64,000 nucleotides of DNA, from contig NC_021683.1 in assembly GCF_000247815.1 (NCBI RefSeq), forward strand, positions 13,595,638 through 13,659,637. The letters run 5' to 3'. The DNA comes from Ficedula albicollis (taxonomy: Eukaryota > Chordata > Aves > Passeriformes > Muscicapidae). The translations under genes were made by a program, and so were the position numbers. Under the pieces are notes generated by a model, which searched no databases, was not told the DNA's origin, and worked only from the letters and a program-made list of their open reading frames with translations. Shown in pieces: positions 1 to 13,663 of this stretch; position 1 is the first letter of the stretch; the number at the start of each line of letters is the position of its first letter.

Positions 1-1180
1 TTGCAACCAATATTACTGGCAAACTATTTCATAGCCAGAGAGGAAATTAACATCAGTACTAAATATTCTGATAGTTTTGACAAGATTAGCTGTAATTTAA
101 AGAATAGGTATTCCAGAGGAAAACATGAGGAAGCACAAAGAATGCATTCTCATGATCTGAAATTTCTTTTCATCCTTAGTCAAAATCAAAGAAATTTTCC
201 ACATTTTTGTCAGACCTGGGTTTCACTTTGGGACACCTATCCTTGTTTTTATTTACACAAGTTACATACTTGGATATATCCAAACTGTACCCTACCATTC
301 TGTAAATTCAATTTACAGTCACACTTTCTAAAAATAGACACAAAATATGCAAATATATGCATATGCAAATTTTTGTTAAATAGAAAAAAAAAGAAAACCT
401 AATTAAAAAGCAAAGTTGTGCATGACCAAATTTTAAAATAAAGGCTTACATGCAGGTGCATTCACACCATAAACTTAAATTGTTGGCTTTAAGCTGCACA
501 GTTACATGTGCAAAGTGCATGTTTCTATGTGGAAATGGCCGTGCACAAATTTAGAAATAGTATTTAGCCACAGTTGTAAAAGCTCTGTGTCTGTTTTAAT
601 TGCCCAGTTCAGGCTTTTATGTCCAAATAATTCTGGAAGACATAATAGATTCCCAGCTAAGGAGAGCAGCATAAATTCACCAAGAGGATGGCAGTCTAAA
701 AAGAAACTGAAGGTATGTATAATATTTAGTTTGAAAGATAAGAAACCTCTAGATGAACACGTTTATTGAAATTAAACTGTAAAATTCAGCAGTCTAAAAT
801 TACTGTGAATGTTTTTGAGTCTAACTTGACTTATTCTTGCCTAAGCAAGTGCAAATCATACAGAATAAAACACAACCTGGAATATTTTTTTTAAGAAATA
901 TTTGCTTTTTGGTGTGAAAGATTGAAATATTGCAGATTGAATATAAAATGCAAAATAAAGGTATAGAAGAAGAATGAAAGCACAGCAAGTTTCAGTGACT
1001 TATTTATTCAATGCCACAGAGTAGGTCAGCATCAAAGAAATCATGAAGGTCCCTCTATCCGGCCACTTGCACATCAATTTCTCTGTATTGCAAACCAGTT
1101 TTACATCCCAAAATTCCAATCCAAAAGCCATGGAGCTAAGTCAAGCTAATATGTCCCGTCCCTCTGGGATGCTTTGGCTT
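1..1180. other. AT-rich non-coding stretch
   Basis: No gene is supported. The frame open over the first 402 bases has no start context, no recognisable domain and ends in a lysine run made by an A-tract, so it looks like chance. The stretch holds A/T-rich unique-looking DNA and a close pair of octamer motifs (347-370, listed separately). Confidence 0.6.
347..370 (+). promoter_or_regulatory. Paired POU octamer motifs
   Basis: Two exact copies of ATGCAAAT occur at 347-354 and 363-370, separated by eight bases that contain ATATGCAT. ATGCAAAT is the canonical site for POU-domain (Oct) factors. Spacing of about one and a half helical turns would allow paired binding. The octamer is common by chance in AT-rich DNA, so function is only a possibility. 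Confidence 0.25.
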
Positions 1181-1520
1181 TGGTTTATCACTAACACTGC
1201 CAGGCTGCTCCTGGGCTGGGCGGACTGAGAGCAGCACCTCTACTTGGAGCAGGCAAACAGGACACATGGATGGCTGGAAAACGCTATTTCATAGGCAGAG
1301 AGACGCTGCTGCAGCTGGAAGAACAAGTTAATCTGTGCTTGGGATAAGCTGTAATCACATTGTGAGAGAAGGCCCAGTCAGTGCAGTGAAGTGCTGAGCA
1401 CCCTGACAAAGAGCAGAGGAGATGCTGTCCTGTCTGCCCTGAAGGGGTCACTGACCCATCCAGCCTCGCCTCAGCCCACAGGAAAACCCTCCTGACCCGT
1501 GACTACACTCAGCAAAAATC
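1181..1520. other. GC-raised islet without a gene
   Basis: Base composition rises clearly above the flanks, with many CTG/CAG and GCC trinucleotides. No open frame with protein-like content, splice pair or repeat family was recognised. It may be an old degraded repeat or a small regulatory region. Confidence 0.35.
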
Positions 1521-4500
1521 ATGCAGGACCACTGTCCAGCATGGGGGAAATCCAGTAAATTAGCATAGGGGAGAGAAAGGAAACTCTCACACATAGATAC
1601 AGAATCTCTAATTTCCTAATTCCTAATTATTTAAGGATTTTTAAGCTACCTAATTATTTCAGAAAAATAAAAAATTTCCATTAGGGGGGTGAAATGGATC
1701 ATAAATGCAAAGTTACAGCAGAGACTCTGACCCTTTAAGAATAAACGAGGCTATATAACCATCATTAAATCAGCATTTTGGGACTGGTGTAGAACATGTG
1801 TTTCTCTTACAAAAGCACATAATTTAATAAAACAGCATAAGAAAATCTCCTGGAACTCAGTGTGTGTTACTAAATCAGAACAGGGGATTATCTGCTGCCA
1901 TGCTATTTGATTAACAAGGAAAAACAGCTTTTCAGTGCCCAGTGATAAAGATTAATCCAAATAGAAGCTACCATAAAAGAACAAAAGTCCAACAAAACCC
2001 CTATTGACCAGTTTTGGTCAAGCAGTTTAATCCAAAAGATGCAGGGGAGCAAACAGTGAGAAAACATAAATTTCTAAAGTATGGAATACTTCAACAGCTC
2101 TTGGAAAAACCAAATTTCTATAATCTTACATATTTTATAAATATTATACTGGAGAAAAGTAGATGCTGGACTTTTAAGAAGTTAACACAAAAATACTGAT
2201 ACCTAGAAAATATTTCTGGGAGGTCTCTACGGTTAGATACACACAAAAAAATAAATAAAGGGAATTAAATGATCACAATCCAATCTTTGAAGTCCCTCGA
2301 CAAATGTAAACTTCAGTGAATACAATTCATTAAAACCTAATTACAAAAAAATCAATAGTGCAATTTAGCCCAACCCAAAACTTATTGTAATGCACTGAAC
2401 ATTTGGAAACTCAGGCCTTTATGAACAGGACTGGAGTGACATTTTATATTACATTGCAGAGTGTCTCTGTAAAGCAATTAGCACAGGCTGCCTGCCTTTA
2501 CTCAGAAAGGATATTACAATAAGGAGCTCTCGTAATAGTGCATCTGCAAGCACCCACTCTCAAGGATGCAGTGAAAAAGGAAATGACACTCCTAACAATA
2601 GTCTTATAAACCCAATTTAAAAGACAAATCAACTATTCATATCCCAAATACAAACTCTTCAGAGTTCACTATTTTTATTGCTGTTTGGGGAATTCAATGG
2701 CCACATTTTGCTTTTAATTATATACCAGGAAATCCACTAACAATGGACTATAGACACTTCTTTTCAGGGAAATTGGACAGAATTGATTCAGAGTGCCAGT
2801 AATCAGCTTTTATTATAATTATTTTATATTTAAATGTTAAAATATTTTCAAAACATTTTAAATGTCCTAAAATGTAAATAAACCACTATAGCAATTTTAA
2901 AAAAACTAAATGTGATTGAATAATATAGACAGATAATTTTGTATCACAGATTGCTCTAGAGGGCTCTGAAACCACACATTCTGACCAGTCTGTCCTGATG
3001 TTTGAGTTTACAATTTTAATCCATGTGTCCTTCTCTTAGACTAAGAGAAATGATGCCACATCAGCTCCAAGAACATTGAAGCCACATGAACACTTGTAGG
3101 GACCAGGTTCCCGTCAATGCTTTGGAAAGGCAGATTTATCCTCTGGCCAGCTGACCTTATTTCAATTACTGTAATTATGACGTGTTTGGGTAATACAGAG
3201 GCCACACAGCCACCAAGCAGAACATAAGCAAAATGAAAATTGAAACAAATGAGGAAAATCACACCTCAGGGGAAGAAAACGCCAGAAAAAAGTGGCACCG
3301 TACTGGAGGTGAGGGGTACCAGACAGAGATCTCACATATTCTGGCACAGCATGCCAGCAGGGGTCATTCCAGTAGAGGCTGTCTAATATGTCTGATGTCT
3401 GATATTTATGTGCATTTATATTACACTTAACTAATCTAAGAGATCACACACTCATAAACCACAATTAAACATCACAGATTGTCACCAACACATCATCATC
3501 CTTCCAAAAACTTCAGCTTCTTTACATCATAAGCATGCCTCGATATCCAGTGAGAGCTGAGGACTTAAAGAAGCTCTAATAAGGAGAAATGAGGATATAA
3601 AAATGATGCATGGTGACAATTTGCTAAAAAGGTAAAAAACCTTTCCTGTTCTGGCTATTATTGCAATGGAAATAACATAGAAACTAACAAGCTATAACAT
3701 TTGGAAGAAGCAACTTAGAAGGGCAGAGATAACAAAAACACTATTAAAAAAGAACTCAGTAGTGTTGCTAATACTTCACAGAAGAAGGTTGAGTCCTTCA
3801 ATAATTCCAGATAACTACTCACCAAGAGTTTTCACAGCAACATATTGGCTACAGCCGCAGAAGTAGAGTGTTAAACTTGAGTCAGAAGATATATTTTAGT
3901 GGGACTCCATCACTGCTCAAGGAGGGTGTTATAACAAGCTAAATTTGTGTTTGGAAGCAAAGATAGAAATGCCATACACCTAGGTAAAATGGAATTGAGA
4001 AAAATGCCTCCTCCTCGCAAAGTTCCACAGGCAGTGTGGTTTCTGTCTCGATGAAATAAATACTGAGCTGAAGGACTAAGTCTGTCCATGGGCTAACAAG
4101 TTCATATATGCCAGCACAAATTCATTTGAACTCTTCTCATAAAATTTTGGGTGCTTTCATTAACTTTTCACTACCCTGGGTGCCATCTAAGTTGCATACA
4201 GAAATTAGCCTGACTAAGGAGTATCAGTGACCTCCACTTCCAAAGAGATTTTCATTCAGACAACTACATTAGACCTCAGTACTTACACCACAGAATTAAT
4301 CAGAGAAAACAATGGATTCAAAATCAAATAACTGAAACTAATCAGGCAGAATGAAAAGTAAAAGCTAATTTGATTCGCAAGCTGTTTTTGTTTCTGAAGA
4401 ATATAAATATACAATATATACAATTATATACAATGTATATTATGCATTTATACAGAACTCACATCTGAGGTGCACGTAGGGTTAAGACACTAGCACTTGA

Positions 4501-4900
4501 ATAAAAAAAAAATCAGCAGTTCCTCTGAGTGTATCCTTTGATAAAACAATAAACTCTTCAATCTATCAGGAAGGCTCCACAAGGTCTTTAAAACAGTTTT
4601 GAAATGTCAAGGTTGCATTGCAGAGGCTGCAGAATCCTGATTTAATAGGAACAGAATTTATTATTTTTTACAAAACATTAATAAAACACCTATTTATAGA
4701 CCATCTGATGTTTTTAAACAAGTTATTACAGAATAAAAGTTAATAGTGCAAGTAAGATTTCAGCCCAGAGCATATCCTTAAAGGATGATTCAAAGGATGA
4801 GACACAAAATATAGCAGAAAAAATTGCTCATCTTGCCAAAGGGAACTTGGTAAGAATATGCTTCTCCTGAGAAGCTTTTAGAAGATGACACTGGCCACAA
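1521..4900. other. AT-rich non-coding stretch
   Basis: No gene is supported and the short open frames are overlapping and featureless. Around 4400-4445 there is a TATACAAT-type low-complexity run (about three imperfect units). An A-run lies at 4502-4511. The segment about 2380-2560 reads as high-complexity unique sequence and could be a conserved element, but I cannot test that. Confidence 0.55.
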
Positions 4901-5075
4901 GGGACTTCAGCAGTGAATATTTTTTGTTTGGATGTGTCTGGGTGTGCCTGCACCAGTGGAATGGGCAGAACCAGCCCCTCTGCCCTGCTCCACTGCACGG
5001 ATCCAGTTATTCAGAACAGAACCTGCCCAGCAGCTGGCAAGTGTCCAGAAGCTGCTGGGGTATGTAAGTGCCACC
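4901..5075. other. Short GC-raised islet
   Basis: A local rise in G+C with CCTG/CAGC-rich text. Short overlapping frames are open on both strands, as expected where stop codons are depleted by composition. No family recognised. Confidence 0.3.
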
Positions 5076-8000
5076 ATGTAAGTCCATAACTTCCACAGCT
5101 CACAGTCACTGGAAATTAGGAAATGGAAGCTGATAAATTCAAAGGGCAATACTGGAACCAGACCTTTAACACTGGGAGGTGTTTTTTGTCCAAACATAAA
5201 TAATTCACAAGTTTAGGACCTGTAAGCATTTCCCTTCCACTGCCACCCAGCCAACAACTCATTTTTGTCCCTTCTGCTTTCTCTTGCACAGCAACTCGCC
5301 AGCTCTGTGCATTTTTTGGTGACCCAAGAACGGCAACATCACAAAATTGCTCCCAGTTGGACAGCTCCCTGCTCAGCCAGAGAGGTATCATGGATCACCT
5401 TCTTCAGCCCCATTTATGCACTGTGTTTATGCACACTGCATATCCAAAGTATTTTCTGCATTGTGCTTTTTACACAGGGCCAAAAAAGAGGGCAAAACAG
5501 TTGGCATACAATGGTAAAGAGCTCCTAAAAGAGACAAACAAGGATCCATTCCAAGCAGCTCACTAATCCTTGCAGGCACACACGACGTGGGATAATGGTT
5601 CAGAAAGAAATAAATCAAAGGAGAGACAACCACCAAGTTTCAGAGGAAAAAAAAAGGCTTCTAAAGAAGGATTTGGAAACAAACAGAGAACAGCTGAGCA
5701 ATACAGAAAAAATTATGGCTTTTTCAGTTTTCAGTCTAAATAAAAATAATTCATATTCTAAGGAGACTTAAATTTAGAGGAACTTGGTTTTATTATGTTT
5801 GTATTAAATCTACGTTTAATCTGTTTAATATCACGCTGCAGAGTTATGCAAAAACATTTCATATTTCCCATATGTGAACAGTGCTTGAAATGTTTGGGCA
5901 CATAATGTACTAGTTGTGGTTTAAAAGAAAAATATATTTTGAAAGGAAATTAAAACTGTAGAATAATCAGAAATCATGTGACACACAGGGGGCCCAAAGA
6001 ATACAGCTCATGACACCTCCAGTTAATGCAATATGATATAAACCACAAACATTAGGATACACCATAGACCACTACAAAGCCACCAAAATCTTGAATGGTC
6101 CTAATCACAGCTTCATGAAGTTCCTCTAGAGCAGTGATGCACTGCATAGAAATATTTGCATATTTCTATGATTTGAAGAAATTTTTTCTGTTGTTGTTAA
6201 AACATGAAAATCCTTTCCATTTTGACTACAAGTCAACTCAATTGAAACAAAATTTAATTAAACATGATTCATTGTGCTTTCCAAACCAGGTATTTTATGT
6301 GTGCTGTGGTAAGTATATGTTTATCAAACCTCCTGCTTCTGAGGACAAAATGTATTTTCAGGAAGGTCATCTTCTGTCACGAATATATTTTAATTGGTTA
6401 TCATCTGGAGGATAAAAACTATCCCCATTGAAAAAAACCTGTTAAGAACTACTGTTAACTGCATTTGTCCCTTTCTCATGGAGAAAATATATTTATTTTA
6501 ATTGGCACATAAATTTTTTTCTTGTTCACTGAATTTGCTTGAACTGTTTAGCTCAGCTTTAAGGCAAGGTCCTATCTCTGACTCTGCTGGGGCTGCAGTC
6601 TTACCTTGTACTGCCTTCTGAATTGGCCATGCTTTGATAAATTTATTTAAACTATAAAGGTTGAGCTAAGATGGAATCAGGGCTATGGTTCAGCCAAGCA
6701 GCCAAGAATTGAAATATCGAAGTACTTAAAATAATTTGGATCCAAAATCTTATTGCATTCAATATCCTTAACAGATTAAGGGTCATTTTCCTGTTTGTAA
6801 ACCAGTTACCAATCATTATTCCATTGCTCTGGAAATATTCCAGAAATCATTATATAGTCCTCTGTGTTCTGATAGGCAGCTAGTTTGTCTTTTTCATACA
6901 TCTATTTATTGCAAAAACTTAACCTTAGACTGAAGGGCTGGCAGATTCTTAGATACCTATAATTAGCTACATTAATAATTTCAAGTGTAATGGTTATTTA
7001 ACAATATTGTATTAATGCTTTAACTATTCCTCAAAAATGAAAATGTGAGGAAGATTATTCTGAAAGTACAACGCAGGGAGCAGTCCAATTTTTTTTAATC
7101 AGCAACCAGCTCTCTCTATAAGATTATTCTTCAACTAATCATTCTGCAGCCAGCAGCAAAATAAAACAGACTCCCCTGAAGTAAGTTTGTCTTGGTAGGG
7201 TTTCAAGATAACAGATTGTGACACAAACCTCCTCAGGTTCATACAGTTGCACTGTTTTGCCTTTTTGAATAAACACTTCTGCTGAAATGTTTGTCCATTA
7301 AGCATGCAAAGAACAGTTTCATCACAAGCACAAATATCTTTTTTATGTAGATGGAGTGAGTATACATACAGTAGAATCTCACAGAAAACAATCCCTTGAT
7401 ATCACAAGCAAGGCTCTAAAAAACTCATGCTGAGCTGAAAGAAATACTTTTGTGCTTCCATGAAAAAAAATATCACCAGATACTGGATAGCCACTAATAT
7501 TCCTGGTTAATAGGTTTCCTCATTTACTCATTAGACTTTACCTGAAAGCAACTTATTGCCTATAATTCTTTACCCTTTTAAACATTATCTCCCTGAAATC
7601 TAGAAATAATACCATATAAATTTGCAAACTTATTCCCACACCTGTGATGACAAACTTGGTTTAACATTTTGAGGAACCCACCTACGACCCAGAGCATGGA
7701 GACAGCACTTAACTGGTCACAGCTGATTCCTACTGACAAAAATGAACCCTGTAACAGCTGTCTCTGAATGAACTGGGGCACACATCTTGATGTTCAAATC
7801 CTCACAGAGGTCTTTACAAACTGACCTCGCCTATGGCTTGTACAAGAGCTGTCCAGCTCAGCCAGCTTCTTTATCTGTGTGATGTTTGAATAGAAATGAA
7901 TAACTAGGACATTTTTTTCCATGGGTTGACTTCTCTGCTCCTAAGCATTTCTCTAATCTTCTAAGACAGTAAGCCCATAGTATCACATTCATAGGACTTA

Positions 8001-10325
8001 TTCAGAGTATCTATTTTCCCATTTTACAAGAGGCATTTGGTTCCCCTAGTATTTTTAGTCCCCACCCAAAGGCAGCAGCACTGACTGTGGGTGTGGAGTC
8101 TGCCCCCAGAGCACCTGAGTGCTTGTAATAATGAAATAATTCCTCAGCATTTAAACAATGTTTTCTTCTTACCCCACATTCTCACTTGAAAGACATCTTC
8201 CTTCCTCTTAAAATGTCCTGAAACATTTCCACTCTTTCTCCAAGACTGGGGAAGTTCATTCCCCTCTGCTTTCCAAGGATGATGTAGCTCTGTCTGACCT
8301 TGTATTTATGCCAGAGCTGATGTTTGGAAGAACAGATGGGCATTGTCTAAGTGTTCTTACTTGGGAATCCTCCCCAGATTTTTCCTTCCCAGAGATTACT
8401 TGGCCTTTTAAAAGGAAAATAATTGAAATGAGAAGTCCAAGCAAGGGGCTTGAGCAGAGCAAATGTGTGAAAAGCTCTGAAAAACATCAGGACTAGCTCT
8501 AACCCACATTAAAACCCTATGGAAAAAAAACGCAAGTTGCAAAGTGTTACATCAGCATTTTCATCTTAATAGGAAAAAAAACCCCACTCATTTCCTTTGG
8601 TAAATGTATAATCAAAATTCTAGTACACTAAAACAAATTTCAAAATACAGGGATATAAAATAGTTTCTGTCGTCTCAAAGGTTTTTAATTCATGTGACTA
8701 CCAGATTTGGTGTTTCTGAGGAACAGGGACTGACACTCAACTGTGGGGAGAAAAAAATCATTTAATGGCTTCAAAGATGGAGTAAAAAGAAGGTGGGAAT
8801 AAGTCATTGTTACTATTTGCACCACTGAGAAAAGCAAAATTAGCAAATCTTTTAAATTTCTCTCTAAAATACCCACATTTGCTAAAAAATGGCCATATGA
8901 TTTGATTTTATACACATCAAGAAAACAGAGCCACCTGCCAAAAATGCAGTTTTTAAGCAGCAATTTCTTTTCATAATAAATTGACAGCTCTTGAAGACTT
9001 TGGAGGTCAACACTTCCTTGTGGCTCTGTTTGTTCATTCAGTTTGTAGAAGAGCACAGAATCTGTCTCCGGCATTTAATTAGGGGAATGCAGACATGAAT
9101 GAACAAGAATTATTTATTCTTGTTCTTTTAAAATCTTGTTTCCCTATTGTTATTCTCAGATAAACATAGTTAGCCCTACACCTTAAACAAAAGCTGTCCC
9201 TTACTTTGCAGTGTTCTGTCAGTGCAGGCTCTAGTGACCTTAATAAACATGTGCCCTGTTGCAGAGGCTCAGTTTAGCAGACCATAGAATGTGTTGAACA
9301 AGACTTTTACCCGATTCCGAGAAAATTCTGTGGGTCTGAACCAAGTAGAGCAGTATTTGACTGATAGGGAACTCATACCATCTGTTTTACATAGGGTTCA
9401 GGGCCAGTAAAGCTAACAGCTTTAAACTACTCTATAGTCTATGACCATAAGAGGGATTCCAAATAATTCACAGCAGCTAAATTTGATCTGTAAAATTGTC
9501 TCCAAAATTGGGCAAATGCTTCTAATCCTATTTCTATAAGCCAAAATTGTATTTTATATGACACTGAAAACACCTAAAGCCAAGATAAAGCTGGACAGCT
9601 CAGAATGAGATTCTAGAAAGGATTTTAACAAAATCAGGAGATGACCAGAGTTCACTAATTGGAAATGTTGAAGAAAGGAGAGAAACATCTGTAATCCCAA
9701 CATTTATCAGCATCTAGCACGTTTATCTCTCCAGACATATCCAGAGTCCAGTATCCAGACAGAAAAGTGACGGTATTAGTACCAATCACCTTTCCCTACC
9801 CAGTGGTTATAGCCCTGCTTGTTTCCCTAGGTAAGAGCTCTCTTGATTTAGGATTTTAAGTGACTGTCACATCTAGGATCATTACTGAGATAATTGTTGT
9901 AGATGATGTTCAATTTGCTGAAGTTCTTAATTATTTGATGATAGAACTGAAAAGGAGGATCCAAACAAACCCAGAAAACAAAAGCACAAAACAAACTAGA
10001 AGATAAAATGGCCTTGCTATACATATTTAATGAAACAGTGAAAATATCCTGCACAAAGACTTAGAGAGTTAAATTGAAAATGTGTGTATGATAAATGGAT
10101 ATAATACTGTCTATGTAATGGGTTTCCTATTTAAATTTTGTGAGGATTTAATCAGTTGGGCACAGCTGTGCAGGATGCACCATAAACTACGTTGAAAAAT
10201 ATGTAGACATGTACATTTATCTGCTACAAATTAAGCTCACTTAGAGGTGGTCTTAATGGACCATGTAGCAATCATTACAAGCATAAATTTTAAACTGTCT
10301 GTTTCCAGTGAATTTGCTTTGAAAA
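5076..10325. other. AT-rich non-coding stretch
   Basis: No gene is supported. The minus-strand frame at 8685-9074 (129 codons) has no recognisable domain, no splice-bounded structure and a start chosen only by chance. A perfect 10-bp inverted repeat lies at 9101-9125 (separate entry). I see no interspersed repeat that I can name. Confidence 0.55.
9101..9125. repeat. Perfect 10-bp inverted repeat (hairpin)
   Basis: GAACAAGAAT at 9101-9110 is followed by a five-base spacer (TATTT) and the exact reverse complement ATTCTTGTTC at 9116-9125. It could form a short hairpin or a cruciform. It is too short for a microRNA precursor by itself, and pairing does not continue outward. Confidence 0.75.
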
Positions 10326-10640
10326 AAAATTAACGTTCATCCTTAGTGGAGCACAGTAATAAATGGAAGTACCCTTAATCTGTTAAGCACTAATAACCTA
10401 CCAATTATTCATTATGAACCCCATGCTGTATAATGTATGTCTGTTACAATTTTATTAGCCATTCTTTACTTAACCTGCAAAGGTGTAATTTTTATTCCAA
10501 TTTACATCCCATAATTATATGATGTTTTAAATGATGTGCCATTAAATTTACAGAATGCTCCATCCCATTGGTTTATTGTAAAACATCTGTACAGTAGAGC
10601 ATTGTTCCACCTTGTGATCATTTATGACTTTCAGACTTGC
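10326..10640. other. Possible conserved non-coding element
   Basis: The segment is high-complexity, AT-rich and free of simple repeats or recognisable transposon text, with several TAAT-core motifs. This resembles the look of developmental non-coding elements in gene deserts. It is an impression only: no alignment could be made. Confidence 0.2.
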
Positions 10641-12889
10641 TTCTTCTATGAACAGCAGCATCATCCACCTTAGAGATCAAAAAGCAGAGGTTTGTTACAA
10701 TGCAACACAAAAATAACACATAAATGTTATTTAATGTGGAAAATGGATAACACTGCAATCAAAGTGGATCAGTGACCCAGTTGGAGCTGACTAGGTCATA
10801 GCAGTTGTATGTTGTCCTACAGGGATTGTCACTTGGAGTCACCTGTGTGCTATCCTGGTGTTTAGAGAAGCAAAGGGAAACCAGCTCCAGTCACTGAAGG
10901 GCTCTTTCTCACCCACATACTGCAAGGTTGACTCAAATGAAGATTGCCAAACCGCAAAGGAGGAAATCCATGCTTTTCAGTAACTGCTCTGGGTTTGCAT
11001 CTTTTCTTCCCTGCACCAGTCAGAAAAACTGTTCGTTGCTCTGGGAAAGCAGAAGAACCCATCAAGTTTCTCAGATAAACCAAAGAAAGACACGGAAATA
11101 ACAAACCATGAACTCAAGCAAGCAATAGGGTAAGATTTCATTATGGAGAAATTATGTGTCTCATTTCCATTCATTGAAAGAAATTTTGAAATCCAGCATC
11201 CTAAAGATTACTTTAAAAACCCCACCAAAGCAAAAAAAGGGAGAGTCAAACTCAGGGTGTCTAACTCCTTTCTTCATAAAGACTAATTTGCCAGTTCCTT
11301 TGCTGATGTAACTGTTCAAACTGCAGGTTTCCAACATGCTCTGCTTTGCCTTTAGTTCATTGCCCAAATATTCCATCCAGCTTTAATGCAAACTGATGAG
11401 GACAGGCTGTGACATTTCCTGCTATCACCCTCTCAGAAGCAAGGAGCTGCTAGCTCTCCTGCACTGCCAGTGTTGCCCCAGCTGACACTGCTGGCAAGAG
11501 AATCAATGCGACTGAAACACGAGAGGTGGGCAAGCAGAAATGGCAACGCATGAGGCATCTCCTGAAAGTGCAGCACAGGGGGTGGTGTGTGCATGGGAAG
11601 TGTGATCATTCAAGTATGCATCAGTCAAAATAAAAATGAGGACAAAAAAAGAGACAACTACATGTGGAAGCAAGCCAGAGAAAACTTGGATTACACGAGA
11701 GGCTAGTACATATGTTGTATATATAACAAATACTTTTTTAAGTTCAGTGCTTGACTCAGAGACACTGTCACATCAAATTCTCTATATTGCTCTGAAGGAT
11801 CCTTGTGCTGAAATGTCAGCTGGTCATATCACCTAAAGGCAAAAAGAAATTGCCCTAACATTATGCATAGTAATTCCACTGCTCTGTGCTCTATAGCACT
11901 GATTTCTAAGAATAGCTGTTTCAAAAGGAAGCTTCTCTTCAGTGTGAGCCAGAGGCAATTGAATTTTACCCTGAAAGTGGCCATAGGCTTTGTAGAAACA
12001 TTTAGGAATACTAAATATTCATGTATTTGATTTAGCAAAATTCAGGACAGTAAAGGCATCCACCGGAATGGCTCCAATGTAAATATTTTTAACGTTTACC
12101 ATTACAACTTGAAGTGCAGACATTGTGACAAAGTAAAATGCCACAAAGGAGAGCAAATGATTGGAAAGTTCCCTTTTTCCTCTTGTAGTTAGTGTTTATG
12201 AATTATTTTACACCCTCAAATGGCAATGTCCAGGAGTCCAGCCTTGCACTGAGAGGCCTGTGCCCTGCAATTAACTGTTCTACATCCAAAGTGTTTTCAA
12301 GTTCAATTTCCTGTGCTCTTTACCTCCTTTCACCACAATCAATCCCACAAAACAGTCTGACATTTTTTCAGACCTAGATCTACACCTTACCCTCTGTCAC
12401 TGGTAGAAGCAAACATTTAAAACATAGTTTCCTGTGAACTGTGCTGCTTTGCACACCACACAGGGGAAGCACGAGACTGGCTGCCGTAGGTGTCACAGAA
12501 GAAACGGTGGAATCCTATATTACCATGTGATATACAATAGAAAAAAAACAGGAGAAATAGAAAAAAGGCTCTGTAAAATAGACCCATGTATTTTCTCTTG
12601 ACTTCACCTAAATTACTGTCAGAAACACAGATTTGCTCTAAAAATACCCTGCACTGTGTTCCTTTGAACAGAAAAGCAGGTTTTATTAAGTGCTTTTTTA
12701 AAGCACTGGATTAAACCCCCATATCAAGGGGTTCCTTTTCTAGAGGAAGGCATTGAATAAATCCATCATTTCATACTACAGAAAAGCTCATCCTGAATCC
12801 ATGATATACTGTCCTTCACTGACTAGACACCTAAACATGGAATTGGGATTAAGAATTCCAGGTCTGGATTTCTGTTTTGAGATGGAAGA
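10641..12889. other. Non-coding stretch with a small GC-raised islet
   Basis: No gene is supported. About 11400-11600 is richer in G+C than its flanks and carries CTGC-rich text but no recognisable family. A small stem of eight bases with a three-base loop lies at 12689-12707 (AGTGCTTT / AAAGCACT). Confidence 0.5.
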
Positions 12890-13400
12890 AGCAAACAGAA
12901 ATATTGCTGTCATAATATAGTATCATTATGTCTACAAATTCTTAAATTTATAGATGTAAAGATAATCTAAAGCACCATGATACAGGAATTTAGAAATTTG
13001 TAGACATTGTAAAAAATAAAAATCTCATGTATTATGAATAACTAATAATTATATATTATATAATACTCTGATGTACAAAAAATTGTACCATTTACAGAGA
13101 GTTTAAAAATAAATATACTACTTTTTTGGCTAAATTAATCTACATTTTATAGTCAAAACAGAATCAAGTATTTAAAGTTCAGTAATTAAATATAATAAAA
13201 GGACATAAATATAATTATTTTATTAAGCAGCATTTCATCATTTATGTATAAGAAAGCTTTTCTATATAAATTATGTGTGTATACATTTGTAGTAAATAAA
13301 CTTTCAGATACAGCTTATTAATTGTAAACTCAGAAATTTGTAAATTGTGTTACTTTGGTAAATATACTGAAATAAAGTTTTTAATTAAAGAAATGTGGCT
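12890..13400. repeat. AT-extreme low-complexity block
   Basis: About 500 bases are almost wholly A and T, with runs such as ATTATATATTATATAATA near 13046 and repeated AATAAA/TTTATA words. It contains several potential small hairpins. Such blocks are typical of bird gene deserts and could act as easily unwound DNA, but nothing indicates a gene. Confidence 0.6.
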
Positions 13401-13630
13401 TTTTTGAGTTCTTGCATCCAAATTAAACATCTACATTTCTTGTCTTGTCAGAACAGAAACTGTCCTATAATGGCATGGATTGTATTTTACTGGATTAAGA
13501 GATCACATGAAATTATATAGTCTGCAATAAGATATACAAAAAATTGAATTTTAGTGGTCAGAGAAGCCCATGTTTTTTACATATTCATTTATTTTAGGAG
13601 GACTGATACCAAAGTCCCCAAAGCACAAAA

Positions 13631-13663
13631 CTACTACTACTACTACCACTACTACTACTACTA
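13631..13663 (+). repeat. (CTA)11 microsatellite
   Basis: Eleven CTA triplets in a row, of which only the sixth is changed to CCA. The short pure arms on each side mean it may still vary in length between individuals. Confidence 0.95.

Noticed and set aside
8685..9074. 129-codon minus-strand ORF
   Set aside because: No recognisable domain or conserved motif; its length is within chance for 64 kb read in six frames.
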